A DNA stretch of 64,000 bases, from positions 13,059-77,058 of the forward strand of contig JAIVFU010000028.1 of assembly GCA_020829485.1 (NCBI GenBank), in the 5' to 3' direction. The DNA comes from Nostoc sp. CHAB 5834 (lineage in GTDB: Bacteria; Cyanobacteriota; Cyanobacteriia; Cyanobacteriales; Nostocaceae). The translations under genes were made by a program, and so were the position numbers. The notes under the pieces are model-generated. The model was not told the origin of the DNA. It saw only the letters and a list, made by a program, of their open reading frames with translations, and searched no databases. Positions 8,991-18,396 of the stretch are shown in pieces. Numbering within the stretch: the first letter of the stretch is position 1; each line of letters begins with the position of its first letter.

Positions 8991-9350
8991 ATGAGTATCA
9001 ATGTTGTCACCCTCATTGGTCGTGTAGGCGGCGATCCAGAGATTAAGTATTTTGAGTCTGGTAGTGTTAAGTGTAGATTGACACTAGCTGTTAATCGCCG
9101 TACTAAAGAAGGCGAACATACTGACTGGTTTAATTTGGAGCTATGGGGAAAAACGGCTGAGGTGGCAGGTAATTATGTACGTAAAGGCAGGCAAATTGCA
9201 GTCAAAGGTTCCTTGAAGTTTGACACATGGAGCGATCGCCAAACAGGAGCAAACCGATCCTCACCAGTTATCCAAGTAGATCAACTGGATTTATTAGGCT
9301 CTAAGCGCGATTCAGAAGGGGGCGGAGATATGTCTTCAGAACATTTTTAA
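8991..9350 (+). CDS. ssb: Single-stranded DNA-binding protein
   Basis: 119 residues forming one OB fold: the start MSINVVTLIGRVGGDPEIKY and the DWFNLELWGKTAE and GRQIAVKGSLK stretches are typical of SSB. It ends ..GGGDMSSEHF, so the long disordered linker and the acidic DDDIPF tip that recruits partner proteins in E. coli are missing; this short form is usual for the main cyanobacterial SSB. ATG with an AAAAGGTA site just upstream. Divergent from mreB. Confidence 0.92.
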   Translation: MSINVVTLIGRVGGDPEIKYFESGSVKCRLTLAVNRRTKEGEHTDWFNLELWGKTAEVAGNYVRKGRQIAVKGSLKFDTWSDRQTGANRSSPVIQVDQLDLLGSKRDSEGGGDMSSEHF

Positions 9351-9395
9351 TTGGGCATTGATTATTAGTCCTTTGCCTTTACAAATAACAAAGCG

Positions 9396-9433
9396 CAAAG
9401 TCTGAGCGCCGGCTTCCGGCGATCAGAACTTTG
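9396..9433. terminator. GC-rich hairpin downstream of ssb
   Basis: CAAAGT..CGCCGG and CCGGCG..ACTTTG form a hairpin with two small mismatches, about 45 bp after the ssb stop and ahead of the convergent SIMPL gene. No T-run is present; it may be a REP-like element as much as a terminator. Confidence 0.45.
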
Positions 9434-9471
9434 TAAGAGAGGACTAATGACAAATGACTAATGACAAATAA

Positions 9472-10245
9472 CTAATAACTAATTTGCAATGTCACCGATG
9501 CTTCTACTTGCTGTTCACCACCAACGACAGGGGTGGAAGCATCAGCATTAGCTAACTTTGAAGCCTCAGCCCGTAAGAACATCGGTGGTGGAGGCGCACT
9601 GGCATTATTAACTTGAATGCTCACCACTTCTTTGGATTTGAAACCCAAGGCACTGAAAACAGCATCAGCTTGCTGCTGGGCATCTTGGGTAGCTTCTTTT
9701 AATGCTTGTTTTTGAGCCGCCGCGATCGCTTCATCATTAGCAACAAAACTAATACCGTTAATTTGTGTCGCACCCGCTTTCACTGCATTATCCAATAATG
9801 TACCAGCTTTCTCGGTAGGAATGCGAAAACTTACTGTGTTATTGGCAGCATAGCCCGTAATCCTCTGCACATTATTGGTGTAACTGTAAACTGGATTAAG
9901 CTGGATACCAGTAGTTTGTAATTTTTCGACATTTTGGCTCTTGAGGAACGCAACTACAGCCGATGACCTCCGGGCGGCTTCTTGCTGTACCTCCTGGGCT
10001 GTTTTCCCCTGAATCTCCACTCCTAAACTGACCTGCGCCAGGGTTGTAGGAATTGTTTCTACTCCGCGACCACTAACACTAAGAGTTCGCCATAATTTCT
10101 CTTTTTCTTGTGCCAATGTAGGCAGTGTAAAAGCTACACATAATAGTATTGCTAAAGGCAGTATTTTCCACAAGTTTCCATTGGGAAACTGAGAACCGGA
10201 TAAAGCGGCTCTAGTCATAAAATTTGCACTCCTCAAAGTATCCAC
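9472..10245 (-). CDS. Exported SIMPL-domain (DUF541) protein
   Basis: 257 residues. A signal peptide is seen around residues 24-45 (WKILPLAILLCVAFTLPTLAQ). The mature part has the SIMPL pattern: SVSGRGVETIPTTLAQVSLGVE near the start, an NPVYSYTNNVQRITGYAANN core and VEASVTLQISY at the end. Such proteins are periplasmic and linked to oxidative stress (E. coli YggE), with no known enzyme activity. A second ATG ten codons in (10218) is a possible start. It stands alone between ssb and the antiporter. Confidence 0.85.
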   Translation of the reverse strand: MDTLRSANFMTRAALSGSQFPNGNLWKILPLAILLCVAFTLPTLAQEKEKLWRTLSVSGRGVETIPTTLAQVSLGVEIQGKTAQEVQQEAARRSSAVVAFLKSQNVEKLQTTGIQLNPVYSYTNNVQRITGYAANNTVSFRIPTEKAGTLLDNAVKAGATQINGISFVANDEAIAAAQKQALKEATQDAQQQADAVFSALGFKSKEVVSIQVNNASAPPPPMFLRAEASKLANADASTPVVGGEQQVEASVTLQISY

Positions 10246-10449
10246 AGATGTTTCTGATAAACGTATCTAGCAATCTTCTGGTGGCTGTTGAGAGTCAACA
10301 GTCATCACAAGTTTTTCACAACTTAGGTGCGATCGCTAGATACGATTTGTATGTTCTTACTTTGACACTGCCATAGTCAAAAGCAGAAATGGTTACATTT
10401 TTGGAAACTAAAAAAATTACACTACTACTTTCTTAAGCTTGTTTTGAGG

Positions 10450-10505
10450 GTTTGTAGTAAGCACTTTAGTGCTTACAAATAAGGACTGAAGTCCTTACTA
10501 CGAAC
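10450..10505. repeat. Palindromic dispersed repeat (GTAGTAAGCACTTTAGTGC type)
   Basis: TTTGTAGTAAGCACTTTAGT and the facing TGAAGTCCTTACTACGAA form an inverted repeat. A better-kept member lies at 31261-31316. Both are intergenic. It resembles the small palindromic elements scattered through Nostoc genomes. Confidence 0.6.
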
Positions 10506-10602
10506 TGGGGACAAATTAATTTATTTAATCTGTCAATCGCATTTCCATAGGATGTTTTTCAGAAACGCGTCAAAATCAAAGAGAAGGATTTTCAGAGAAC
10601 CC

Positions 10603-12081
10603 ATGCATTTGTTAGATCCAATCAACTTCTCTTTTCCTCTGCTGGCTAGCGCAACACAAGCCGCAGACAGTTCAATGGTAGTAGCAGCAGTGTTACTAAG
10701 CTTAGTAATCGTTTATCTCGCCAGCAAAGTTGGTGGAGAGTTATCAAACCAAGTGGGTTTGCCGCCCGTCTTAGGCGAACTTGTAGGTGGTGTGGTAGTT
10801 GGCATCTCTGTTTTCCACCTTTTGGTGTTTCCAGAAGGTGGTACAGACAGTTCTAACTCTTTGATCATGTCCTTCCTTCAAATCACTGCTGGTTTAACGC
10901 CTGAAGCCACTCCAGCCGTGTTTGCAGCGCAGTCTGAGGTCATTTCGGTTTTGGCAGAATTGGGTGTGATCATCCTACTGTTTGAAATTGGCTTGGAGTC
11001 GAACTTAAAAGACTTAATGGCAGTTGGTATCCAAGCTACCGTCGTCGCAATAGTGGGGGTAGTAGTACCCTTTGCTGCTGGTACTGTGGGACTGATGACT
11101 TTGTTTGGAATTGCTGCTGTACCGGCAATTTTTGCCGGGGCGGCTTTGACTGCCACTAGTATTGGTATTACTTCCAAAGTGCTGTCAGAATTGGGGCGGC
11201 TCAATTCTAAAGAAGGGCAGATTATTTTGGGTGCTGCCGTAATTGACGACGTTTTGGGAATCATCGTTTTAGCAGTAGTTGCCAGCCTAGCTAAAGATGG
11301 GGTAGTTGATGTCAGCAAAGTTATTTATTTGATTATCAGCGCCACTGGTTTTATTTTGGGAGCAATCCTACTAGGGAATATTTTCAATAAGTCCTTTGTG
11401 GCGATCGCTGATAAACTCAAAACACGCGGTGGACTGGTAATACCAGCATTCATTTTCGCTTTTGCTATGGCGTACCTTGCCGCCGTCATCCACTTAGAAG
11501 CAATTTTAGGAGCTTTTGCGGCGGGTTTAGTTCTAGAAGAGACAGATAAGCGCAAAGAACTGCAAAGGCAAGTCTGTCCCATTGCCGATATGTTAGTGCC
11601 AATTTTCTTTGTGACTGTTGGCGCAAAAACCGATTTGGGAGTTTTAAACCCAGCAATTCCCGATAATCGGGAAGGTTTAATTATGGCAACTTTCCTGATC
11701 ATAGTAGCCATTCTCGGTAAAGTAATCACAGGCTTAAGCGTGTTTGGTCAACCGGAAATCAACCGTTTAGCGATCGGTGTGGGGATGATTCCCAGAGGGG
11801 AAGTTGGATTAGTGTTTGCTGGTGTCGGCGCAGCCAGTGGCGCTCTCTCGAAACCATTAGGGGCAGCAATCATCATGATGGTTATTTTGACAACCTTTTT
11901 AGCCCCTCCTTTGTTACGATTTGTATTTCCAGACCCAAAAACTGGGGATTCAGGCTCAGATCAACTGATTTTAGATGGTTCCTCTGGAACCTCGTTGGTA
12001 ATTGAATCATCTCAGTCAACAGTGCCAGCATCAAACGACAGTGGCAATTTGGAAGTAACCCCAGAATCTAGCGATCGCTAA
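10603..12081 (+). CDS. CPA2-family Na+/H+ antiporter (NhaS3-like)
   Basis: About 492 residues with 11-13 hydrophobic segments. The family signature is clear: LPPVLGELVGGVVVG, the ILLFEIGLESNLKDL stretch, the paired aspartates in LGAAVIDDVLGIIVLA that carry the ions, and MIPRGEVGLVFAGVG. The sequence resembles Synechocystis NhaS3, a thylakoid or plasma-membrane Na+(K+)/H+ exchanger; no TrkA/RCK domain follows, only a short polar tail. An in-frame ATG at 10552 would add 17 basic residues but has no ribosome-binding site at proper spacing, so 10603 is preferred. Confidence 0.85.
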   Translation: MHLLDPINFSFPLLASATQAADSSMVVAAVLLSLVIVYLASKVGGELSNQVGLPPVLGELVGGVVVGISVFHLLVFPEGGTDSSNSLIMSFLQITAGLTPEATPAVFAAQSEVISVLAELGVIILLFEIGLESNLKDLMAVGIQATVVAIVGVVVPFAAGTVGLMTLFGIAAVPAIFAGAALTATSIGITSKVLSELGRLNSKEGQIILGAAVIDDVLGIIVLAVVASLAKDGVVDVSKVIYLIISATGFILGAILLGNIFNKSFVAIADKLKTRGGLVIPAFIFAFAMAYLAAVIHLEAILGAFAAGLVLEETDKRKELQRQVCPIADMLVPIFFVTVGAKTDLGVLNPAIPDNREGLIMATFLIIVAILGKVITGLSVFGQPEINRLAIGVGMIPRGEVGLVFAGVGAASGALSKPLGAAIIMMVILTTFLAPPLLRFVFPDPKTGDSGSDQLILDGSSGTSLVIESSQSTVPASNDSGNLEVTPESSDR

Positions 12082-12104
12082 TCAAAGTCTTGGGTAAATT
12101 CTTA

Positions 12105-12137
12105 CTGAGTTCTGAGTAATTTTCGCTCAGAACTCAG
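12105..12137 (+). terminator. 12-bp perfect hairpin after the antiporter gene
   Basis: CTGAGTTCTGAG and CTCAGAACTCAG pair perfectly around a 9-nt loop, 23 bp after the stop. There is no T-run, so it may act as an RNA-stabilising end or be a repeat. The rest of the gap to 12700 shows only short 'cagttatcag'-type repeats. Confidence 0.5.
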
Positions 12138-12701
12138 GACTCTGAATTCAGTACTATCACCGTGCTTTGAAGATTTTGCGATTATTCAATGGAAACTTCT
12201 CTTTCTAAATTTCCGTCCCGTGTGATTGTAAAATAATCGTCTGTTTATAATTTCTACCAACATTCAGAATGTTATAGGACTCATATTTGATTTTTGAACA
12301 AAACTCAGCTTTATTCCTTCTTCCCAATAAAGAGTCCCTTACCTCTACGAGTGATTCAGAAATCAAATCGGATTGCTATATTTATTTTCAATCTCCCTTG
12401 GCTTGTGAACCTTTATTTGAATATTTCCAAGTAATTGGGGAGCAATACCGATAAATTTTGCTAGATCATCTGACTGGAATGGGAACTATCTATTTAGTAC
12501 ATTGATGGCGAAAAACAAAAAACAGTTATCAGTGAACGGTTATCAGTTATTAGTTTTCTAGCTTCCTTGGGAGTCAAAGTTCCTACCTCTAAAGGTGGAA
12601 AACTTCACATGGGCATTTAATCCTAATGTGAAACCTGATAACTGATTTAAGCACGTCTTTATACCAGCTTAAAAAATAAAAAAAGGCATCAGAGGTTAAG
12701 T

Positions 12702-12781
12702 TTAGGTGGTGACGGTGTGATGATTTACCAATAAGTTGAGATATTGACGGCTCCCATGAACGTGAATTAGGAGAAAGGACT
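12702..12781 (+). promoter_or_regulatory. Conserved leader of amiC1 with a 4-codon upstream ORF
   Basis: About 75 bp before amiC1 match the segment before amiC2 (14895-14972) with about five differences. Both copies carry a micro-ORF, ATG-Asn-Val-Asn-TAG (12756-12770 here), whose stop overlaps the AGGAGA ribosome-binding site of the amidase; the only change within it is a silent AAC/AAT. The likeness may simply date from gene duplication, or be kept for control of translation. Confidence 0.5.
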
Positions 12782-14656
12782 GTGAAATTACACTGGTTAC
12801 TACCCAGCACTATTGGAACTATCTTCATGGTATCGTCGCCGGCCATGGCCGCGAGACTTGAATCTTGGCGCTTTGATGCCAATCAAAATAGGTTGGAAAT
12901 TAATACTGTGGGAGCAGTTCAGCCCCAAGCACAACTAATTTTCAACCCGACTCGGCTGGTAATTGATTTGCCAGGAACTACATTTGGGCGTCCGCAGCTA
13001 ACCCAACAGGTGGGCGGTGGAATTCGCTCGATCCGGGTTGGGCAGTTTGATACAGAAACAACCCGTATAGTTGTCGAACTGACTCCTGGCTATACTTTAG
13101 ACCCCAAAGGAGTGAAATTTGTTGGTACAACTGGCGATCGCTGGACAGTGCAATTACCTAGACCAGAAGTGGATAGAGTAGCTTTATCTCCCAGAAGTGC
13201 CTACACTGTTGTTACCCCAGACTCTGAACCTCAACCTAGTATTTCAAGGGTTGCCACTACTACACGAGGGGCGACTCAAATTGAGAACTTACAAGTAACA
13301 GGCGATGGGTTGTTCATTCGCACCAGTGGTGGTAATCCTCCGATTCGGGTAATTCGGAGCCGCGATCGCGCTACCATCTTCATGGACATCTCTAACGCAT
13401 CTTTATCACCACGTCTGACGCAACAGAATAATATCCCCGTTGACAAACATGGTGTTAGCCGTGTTGAATTCACCCAGCTACAAACCCAACCTCCTGGCGT
13501 TCGCCTGACTTTACGTGTAGACAAAAATAGCCCCGACTGGGGAGCAAGTAATAGTAACGGTGCTGGATTAGTAGTTCTTCCAAGTCGCGTTGTCAGATTG
13601 TCTGGAAATAATAATTCTGACAATCAGTCACAACCACCCTCCTTTCCCAGCAGACCATCTGCTAACAACTCCCCAGCAACAATAGAGTCTGTACAACTGG
13701 TTGAGAATGGCACACAACTGCTAATTAGAGGCGACCAAACTTTATCTGCCACGGGAACCTGGGATAGATCCTCAGGTCTGTTCCGTGTCACAATTACCAA
13801 TGCCAAGTTATCTCCCAGAGTCACAGGCCCTACTTTTGTTGCCAATAGCCCCATTCTCCGAGTCCGTTTGCAACCGCAAGAACCCAACACAGTCGTTGTT
13901 TTAGTTCAACCAGCAGCCGGAGTCCAACTTGGGCAACCTAGACAAATTGGTGACCAGCTTTTGGTACCAATACAAGGCTCTCGGCGAATTGTCGCCCTCC
14001 CCGGAAGACCCCCCTTTGCTTTACCTGGGCTACCACCGCCAAACCGGGGGCCATTCCCAGACCCAAACAATTCAAATCCCCAGCCGCTAATACAACCACA
14101 AGGCCGAGTTACCAATGGGCGAGTAGTAGTCCTCATTGACCCCGGACATGGCGGTAAAGACCCTGGAGCAGTAGGTCTTGGGGGATTACGCGAAAAGGAT
14201 ATTATTTTGTCTATTGGCAAAAGAATAGCTCAGGTTTTGCAGCAAAATGGCGTACAAGTAGTTATGACGCGAGATTCTGACTATTTCGTTACCCTTCCGG
14301 GACGGGTGCAATTAGCAGAGCGAGCGAATGCTGATGTCTTTGTTAGCATTCATGCTAATGCAGTTGGGCCAGGGCGTTCGGATGTCAGTGGCTTAGAAAC
14401 GTATTATTACGGCAGTGGTTTGGGTCTAGCTCGCACTGTCCATAACAGTATTCTTCAAAATGTAAATGTCAGAGATAGGGGAGTGCGGCGAGCCAGATTT
14501 TTTGTCCTCAGAAAAAGTTCCATGCCTTCTATTCTCGTAGAAACAGGTTATTTGACTGGTCGAGATGATAACGCTAAACTCAGGAACTCAGCTTACCAAA
14601 ATCAAATGGCAGATGCGATCGCTCGTGGCATCCTTCAGTATCTAAAGAGAAGATAA
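12782..14656 (+). CDS. amiC1: N-acetylmuramoyl-L-alanine amidase AmiC1 (AMIN-Amidase_3)
   Basis: 624 residues, GTG start 7 nt after AGGAGA. Signal peptide to about residue 21 (..SSPAMAAR). AMIN domains follow: one at about 22-120 (LESWRFDANQNRLEINT), further AMIN-like modules near 165-270 and 300-395, then a Pro/Asn-rich linker and the Amidase_3 catalytic domain from about 445. Zinc ligands are visible in DPGHGGKD, LREKD, SIHANAV and SILVETGYL. It cuts the amide bond between MurNAc and the stem peptide; in Nostoc and Anabaena such enzymes open the septal nanopores needed for cell-cell joining and heterocyst formation. It is followed by a tandem paralogue. Confidence 0.92.
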   Translation: MKLHWLLPSTIGTIFMVSSPAMAARLESWRFDANQNRLEINTVGAVQPQAQLIFNPTRLVIDLPGTTFGRPQLTQQVGGGIRSIRVGQFDTETTRIVVELTPGYTLDPKGVKFVGTTGDRWTVQLPRPEVDRVALSPRSAYTVVTPDSEPQPSISRVATTTRGATQIENLQVTGDGLFIRTSGGNPPIRVIRSRDRATIFMDISNASLSPRLTQQNNIPVDKHGVSRVEFTQLQTQPPGVRLTLRVDKNSPDWGASNSNGAGLVVLPSRVVRLSGNNNSDNQSQPPSFPSRPSANNSPATIESVQLVENGTQLLIRGDQTLSATGTWDRSSGLFRVTITNAKLSPRVTGPTFVANSPILRVRLQPQEPNTVVVLVQPAAGVQLGQPRQIGDQLLVPIQGSRRIVALPGRPPFALPGLPPPNRGPFPDPNNSNPQPLIQPQGRVTNGRVVVLIDPGHGGKDPGAVGLGGLREKDIILSIGKRIAQVLQQNGVQVVMTRDSDYFVTLPGRVQLAERANADVFVSIHANAVGPGRSDVSGLETYYYGSGLGLARTVHNSILQNVNVRDRGVRRARFFVLRKSSMPSILVETGYLTGRDDNAKLRNSAYQNQMADAIARGILQYLKRR

Positions 14657-14894
14657 GTACTTTAGTCGAAATTATTGAGTAAATACATCTAATCTTTACC
14701 ATTTTTATCCAAATTTAGTAGTAAAACAATTTCAGTATTCTTGCGGCGGGACAGAAGTAGCTTCTTTGTTATCGTCATCTGATGCTTTCCCAGTCAAATT
14801 TATATGGACTAATGGATAGCATGGCAAAATCAGAGGAGCGTGCTATATTTTACGCCATTAGCTGTGTCTTAATAACAGCGCAAAACTCAAGTGT

Positions 14895-14972
14895 GCGCGG
14901 TGACGGTGTGAGGATTTGCCAATATGTTGAGATGTTGACGGCTCCCATGAATGTGAATTAGGAGAAAGGACT
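14895..14972 (+). promoter_or_regulatory. Conserved leader of amiC2 with a 4-codon upstream ORF
   Basis: Near copy of the amiC1 leader, including the micro-ORF ATG-AAT-GTG-AAT-TAG whose stop runs into AGGAGA, 7 nt before the GTG start. The rest of the 315-bp gap between the amidase genes is not repeated. Confidence 0.5.
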
Positions 14973-16868
14973 GTGAAATTACACTGGTTACTATCCAGTA
15001 CTATTGGAACTATCTTCATGCTGTCGTCGCCGGCAATGGCCGCGAGACTCCAATCTTGGCGTTTTGATACCAACCAAAATCGTCTGGAAATTAATACTTT
15101 GGGGGATGTTCAACCCCAAGCACAATTAATTTTTAACCCCACTCGTTTAGTAATTGATTTGCCAGGAACCACATTTGGGCGTCCGCAGTTAACCCAACAG
15201 GTGGGTGGTGGAATTCGTGCTATCCGTGTTGGGCAGTTTGACGAACAAACAACGCGCATAGTCGTTGAACTCACTCCTGGTTATACTCTTGACCCCAAAG
15301 GAGTACAATTTGTTGGCACAACTGGCGATCGCTGGATGGTACAATTACCTACACCAGTGGCTGAAAATGTCCCCTCAAATACTGGGGGGCAACAAGAACA
15401 AGCTATAGCAACACAGAGTTCACCGAGAACATCTCCACCACTGTTCCCCCCAAGAAATATTTACAACGTGGTGACAGCAAACCCTGTCAATCCGCCTAAA
15501 AACAGAATGCTTGCCGCCAGAGTTACTCAAATTGAGAACTTACAAGTCACAGGCGATGGTTTTTTCATCCGCACCAATGGTGGTAATCCTCAGATTCAGG
15601 TAAATCGTAGCAACGATCAGAGGGCAATTAACATTGATATTACTGGCGCTACTATATCACCAAATCTAGAGCAGCGCGATTTGCCGGTTAATCGGTATGG
15701 TGTCAGCCGCATTCAGTTCAGCCAACTACAAACAAGCCCATCTGTTGTTCGCATGACTTTACAGGTGGATGAAAATAGTCAAAATTGGCGAGCAACCACT
15801 AGCAGTATTGGTGGTTTTGTGGTTCTGCCTAGTCGTGGCGTTGCCCAGCTGCCTGGAGGTAATAGTCTACGCCCAATACCATCTACTAACACCTCACCTG
15901 CTACCATTGAGTCTGTGCAATTGGCTCGTAATGGTACACAACTGCTGATTAGAGGCGACCAAGCTTTATCTGCTACAGGAGGCTGGGATAGAACTTCTGG
16001 TCTGTTCCGCATCACCATCAACAATGCTCAGTTAGCCCCCAGAGTTACAGGCCCGACTTTTGATTCTAATAGTCCTATCCTGCGAGTCCGCCTGCAACCA
16101 CAAGAATCCAATACTGTCGTCGTCTTGGTTCAACCAGCAGCCGGAGTACAAATTGGGGAACTCAATCAGGTTGGCGACCAGCTTTTGGCTTTAGAATTAC
16201 AACGCTTTGGTAGCGTCACACCTCCTATTGCTTTACCTTCTCTGCCATCGCCAAATCTAAGTCAATTCCCAAACCCCACAGATAATCCCCGTCCTATCTC
16301 CCAGCCACAGCCGCGCCCCTCAGTCAAGAGAGGGAAATTACTAGTAGTAATTGACCCAGGACATGGTGGAAAAGACTCAGGTGCCCCAGGTCTAGGCGGA
16401 CTTTTAGAAAAAGACGTAATCCTGCCTATTGGTAAAAGGGTAGCAGCCATTTTAGAGCAAAATGGTGTACAGGCGGTACTCACACGGGATGCTGACTTTT
16501 TCGTAGAACTTCAGGGACGGGTAGAAATTGCCGAGCGAGTTAATGCGACTGCCTTTGTCAGCATTCACGCGAATTCGGTTGATAATCGTCCTAATGTCAA
16601 TGGGTTAGAAGTATATTATTATGATAGTGGTTATGCTTTAGCTGAAGTAGTTCGCAATTCCATTCTCCAAAACATCCCTACCATTAAAGACCGAGGAACC
16701 CGCAAAGCTAGATTCTACGTTCTCAGGAAAAGCTCTATGCCCTCGATTTTAGTGGAAACAGGCTATATGAGTGGTTACGAGGATAACCCTAGATTGGGAA
16801 CACCAGAGTATCAAAATCAGATGGCAGAAGCGATCGCTCAAGGCATCCTAAAATACTTAAAGCGTTAA
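14973..16868 (+). CDS. amiC2: N-acetylmuramoyl-L-alanine amidase AmiC2 (AMIN-Amidase_3)
   Basis: 631 residues, GTG start, same layout as its upstream paralogue: signal peptide (..MLSSPAMAAR), AMIN modules, Pro-rich linker, and Amidase_3 from about residue 450 with DPGHGGKD, LLEKD, SIHANSV and SILVETGYM. The first 120 residues are nearly the same as in AmiC1, while the middle modules and linker differ, so the copies are old duplicates. AmiC2 (HcwA) of Anabaena and Nostoc punctiforme is the septal nanopore amidase. It ends 132 bp before murI on the same strand. Confidence 0.92.
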   Translation: MKLHWLLSSTIGTIFMLSSPAMAARLQSWRFDTNQNRLEINTLGDVQPQAQLIFNPTRLVIDLPGTTFGRPQLTQQVGGGIRAIRVGQFDEQTTRIVVELTPGYTLDPKGVQFVGTTGDRWMVQLPTPVAENVPSNTGGQQEQAIATQSSPRTSPPLFPPRNIYNVVTANPVNPPKNRMLAARVTQIENLQVTGDGFFIRTNGGNPQIQVNRSNDQRAINIDITGATISPNLEQRDLPVNRYGVSRIQFSQLQTSPSVVRMTLQVDENSQNWRATTSSIGGFVVLPSRGVAQLPGGNSLRPIPSTNTSPATIESVQLARNGTQLLIRGDQALSATGGWDRTSGLFRITINNAQLAPRVTGPTFDSNSPILRVRLQPQESNTVVVLVQPAAGVQIGELNQVGDQLLALELQRFGSVTPPIALPSLPSPNLSQFPNPTDNPRPISQPQPRPSVKRGKLLVVIDPGHGGKDSGAPGLGGLLEKDVILPIGKRVAAILEQNGVQAVLTRDADFFVELQGRVEIAERVNATAFVSIHANSVDNRPNVNGLEVYYYDSGYALAEVVRNSILQNIPTIKDRGTRKARFYVLRKSSMPSILVETGYMSGYEDNPRLGTPEYQNQMAEAIAQGILKYLKR

Positions 16869-17000
16869 TTGATATAGTACAAATTACTCATTAAAAGGTG
16901 GTATTTAGACTTTTTTGGCATCCAGAATTAAGTGGTCAAATTGTAGATTGTCTGCTAAATTCTGTATTTTAAATCCCAAAACCTAAATTTATATCTGCCT

Positions 17001-17867
17001 GTGTATTCATCTTCGATCTTTGAAGCGAATCTTGACAATTTTTCTGATCAAGAACCCCAACGTGCCCCAATTGGCATCTTTGACAGTGGAGTGGGTGGAC
17101 TGACAGTACTGCGACAACTATATCGGCAACTCCCCAATGAATCAATCATTTACTTTGGGGATACAGCTAGACTTCCTTACGGAATTCGTTCCCAAGCAGA
17201 AATTTTACAATTCACGCGTGAGATTATTACCTGGCTACAACAGCAGCAGGTAAAAATGGTAATTATGGCTTGTAACACCAGTTCTGCCCTAGCGCTTGAA
17301 ACTGTGCGTCAAGAATTCAACATACCCATTTTGGGAGTAATTTTACCAGGTGCAAAAGCTGCCGTGCAGCAAGGAAAGCGGATTGGTGTAATTGCCACTC
17401 CCGCTACGGCTAAAAGCAATGCTTATAAGCACGCCATACTCGAAATTGCTCCTGATGTTCAAGTCTGGCAAGTTGGATGTCCAGAGTTTGTGCCACTCAT
17501 CGAGCAAAACCGCATTCATGACCCCTACACTGCTGAAGTAGCACGAGCCTACCTAGAGCCTTTATTAGAGCAGGAAATTGACACCTTAGTTCACGGTTGT
17601 ACCCATTATCCCCACCTTACACCAGTATTGCGATCGCTCCTCCCCGCTCAAGTCCAACTGATTGACCCAGCTGTTCATGTCGTAGCAGCTTGTGCCCAAG
17701 AGTTAGACTTGCTAGGCTTAAAAAATACCCACCTCCCACTGCCAACTCGCTTCGCTGTTAGCGGTTGTCCGAAACAGTTTTCCCAGTCAGGAGTACAGTG
17801 GCTAGGCTATACCCCAATGGTTGAAGAGGTTTGCTTCACTGATAGCGCTATTTCCCAACTCCATTGA
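17001..17867 (+). CDS. murI: Glutamate racemase MurI
   Basis: 288 residues. The Asp/Glu racemase pattern is complete: PIGIFDSGVGGLTVLRQL, YFGDTARLPYG, the catalytic cysteine in MACNTSSA (near residue 90) and the second in LVHGCTHYP. It makes D-glutamate for peptidoglycan. GTG start; the 25 residues before PIGIFDSG are not conserved in the family, so a later start cannot be excluded. It follows the two amidases on the same strand, a cluster of wall genes. Confidence 0.93.
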   Translation: MYSSSIFEANLDNFSDQEPQRAPIGIFDSGVGGLTVLRQLYRQLPNESIIYFGDTARLPYGIRSQAEILQFTREIITWLQQQQVKMVIMACNTSSALALETVRQEFNIPILGVILPGAKAAVQQGKRIGVIATPATAKSNAYKHAILEIAPDVQVWQVGCPEFVPLIEQNRIHDPYTAEVARAYLEPLLEQEIDTLVHGCTHYPHLTPVLRSLLPAQVQLIDPAVHVVAACAQELDLLGLKNTHLPLPTRFAVSGCPKQFSQSGVQWLGYTPMVEEVCFTDSAISQLH

Positions 17868-17967
17868 AGAAGGCAGGGGGCAGGGGGGAATTTTCCCCTC
17901 AGCAAGAGCAGCACCCCGCGCCGAGCCTCTTTTTAATGCCCAAGGACAAAGGACAAAGGACAAATGA

Positions 17968-18165
17968 CTATTGACTATTAACTGCTTCAGTTACTTTTGG
18001 TCTTACTGATATCTCCTGCTTGTGTTTTCCTTCGGTAGATGAAGGGAAACTTGTCGGAACATTCTTTGTACCTGTTCGCTTTGCCAGTGCTAATAACAGG
18101 TAAACTGTGAACAAATATCCAGACGCTAAAATAAAAATCATCATAGGTACACTTCCGTAAATCAT
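17968..18165 (-). CDS. Small single-span membrane protein (65 aa), unknown
   Basis: Residues 1-30 form one membrane segment (MMIFILASGYLFTVYLLLAL) and the rest is a polar basic tail. An AAGGTG site lies about 11 nt before the ATG. It is antisense to nothing and lies between murI and the prenyl synthase. I do not recognise it; its layout resembles small accessory subunits of membrane complexes, but there is no motif to say which. Confidence 0.5.
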   Translation of the reverse strand: MIYGSVPMMIFILASGYLFTVYLLLALAKRTGTKNVPTSFPSSTEGKHKQEISVRPKVTEAVNSQ

Positions 18166-18330
18166 TGTTCTACTAGCACCTTTCTAAATAAATATAAAAT
18201 TCCATAAAATTAGTAGAACCTCAGCCAAGCAAGTACTTTCTTGATGGCCGTAGTTTCATAATGGTAAAATTACCTATAAAGATAAAATTCTCTACAGATA
18301 AATAATTTCTTGTCTAATGCGGCTTCTTGC

Positions 18331-18396
18331 AGACCATAGATCCCACAGCACTTAGATTGCTAAAAGGCAATCTAAAACTATGATTCTTTGCGGTCT
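18331..18396 (+). other. Possible structured RNA or cruciform in a 950-bp gap
   Basis: A 9-bp perfect stem (TTAGATTGC / GCAATCTAA) is closed by two outer helices, CATAG/CTATG and AGACC/GGTCT, giving a nested fold of about 66 nt. It lies in the gene-free stretch 18166-19114 upstream of the prenyl synthase, which otherwise shows only a degraded HIP-type repeat at about 18455-18530. A small RNA or leader is possible; no family was recognised. Confidence 0.35.

Noticed and set aside
10878..11318. 146-codon minus-strand frame
   Set aside because: Antisense to the antiporter gene; low-complexity Ala/Thr/Ser translation typical of a shadow.
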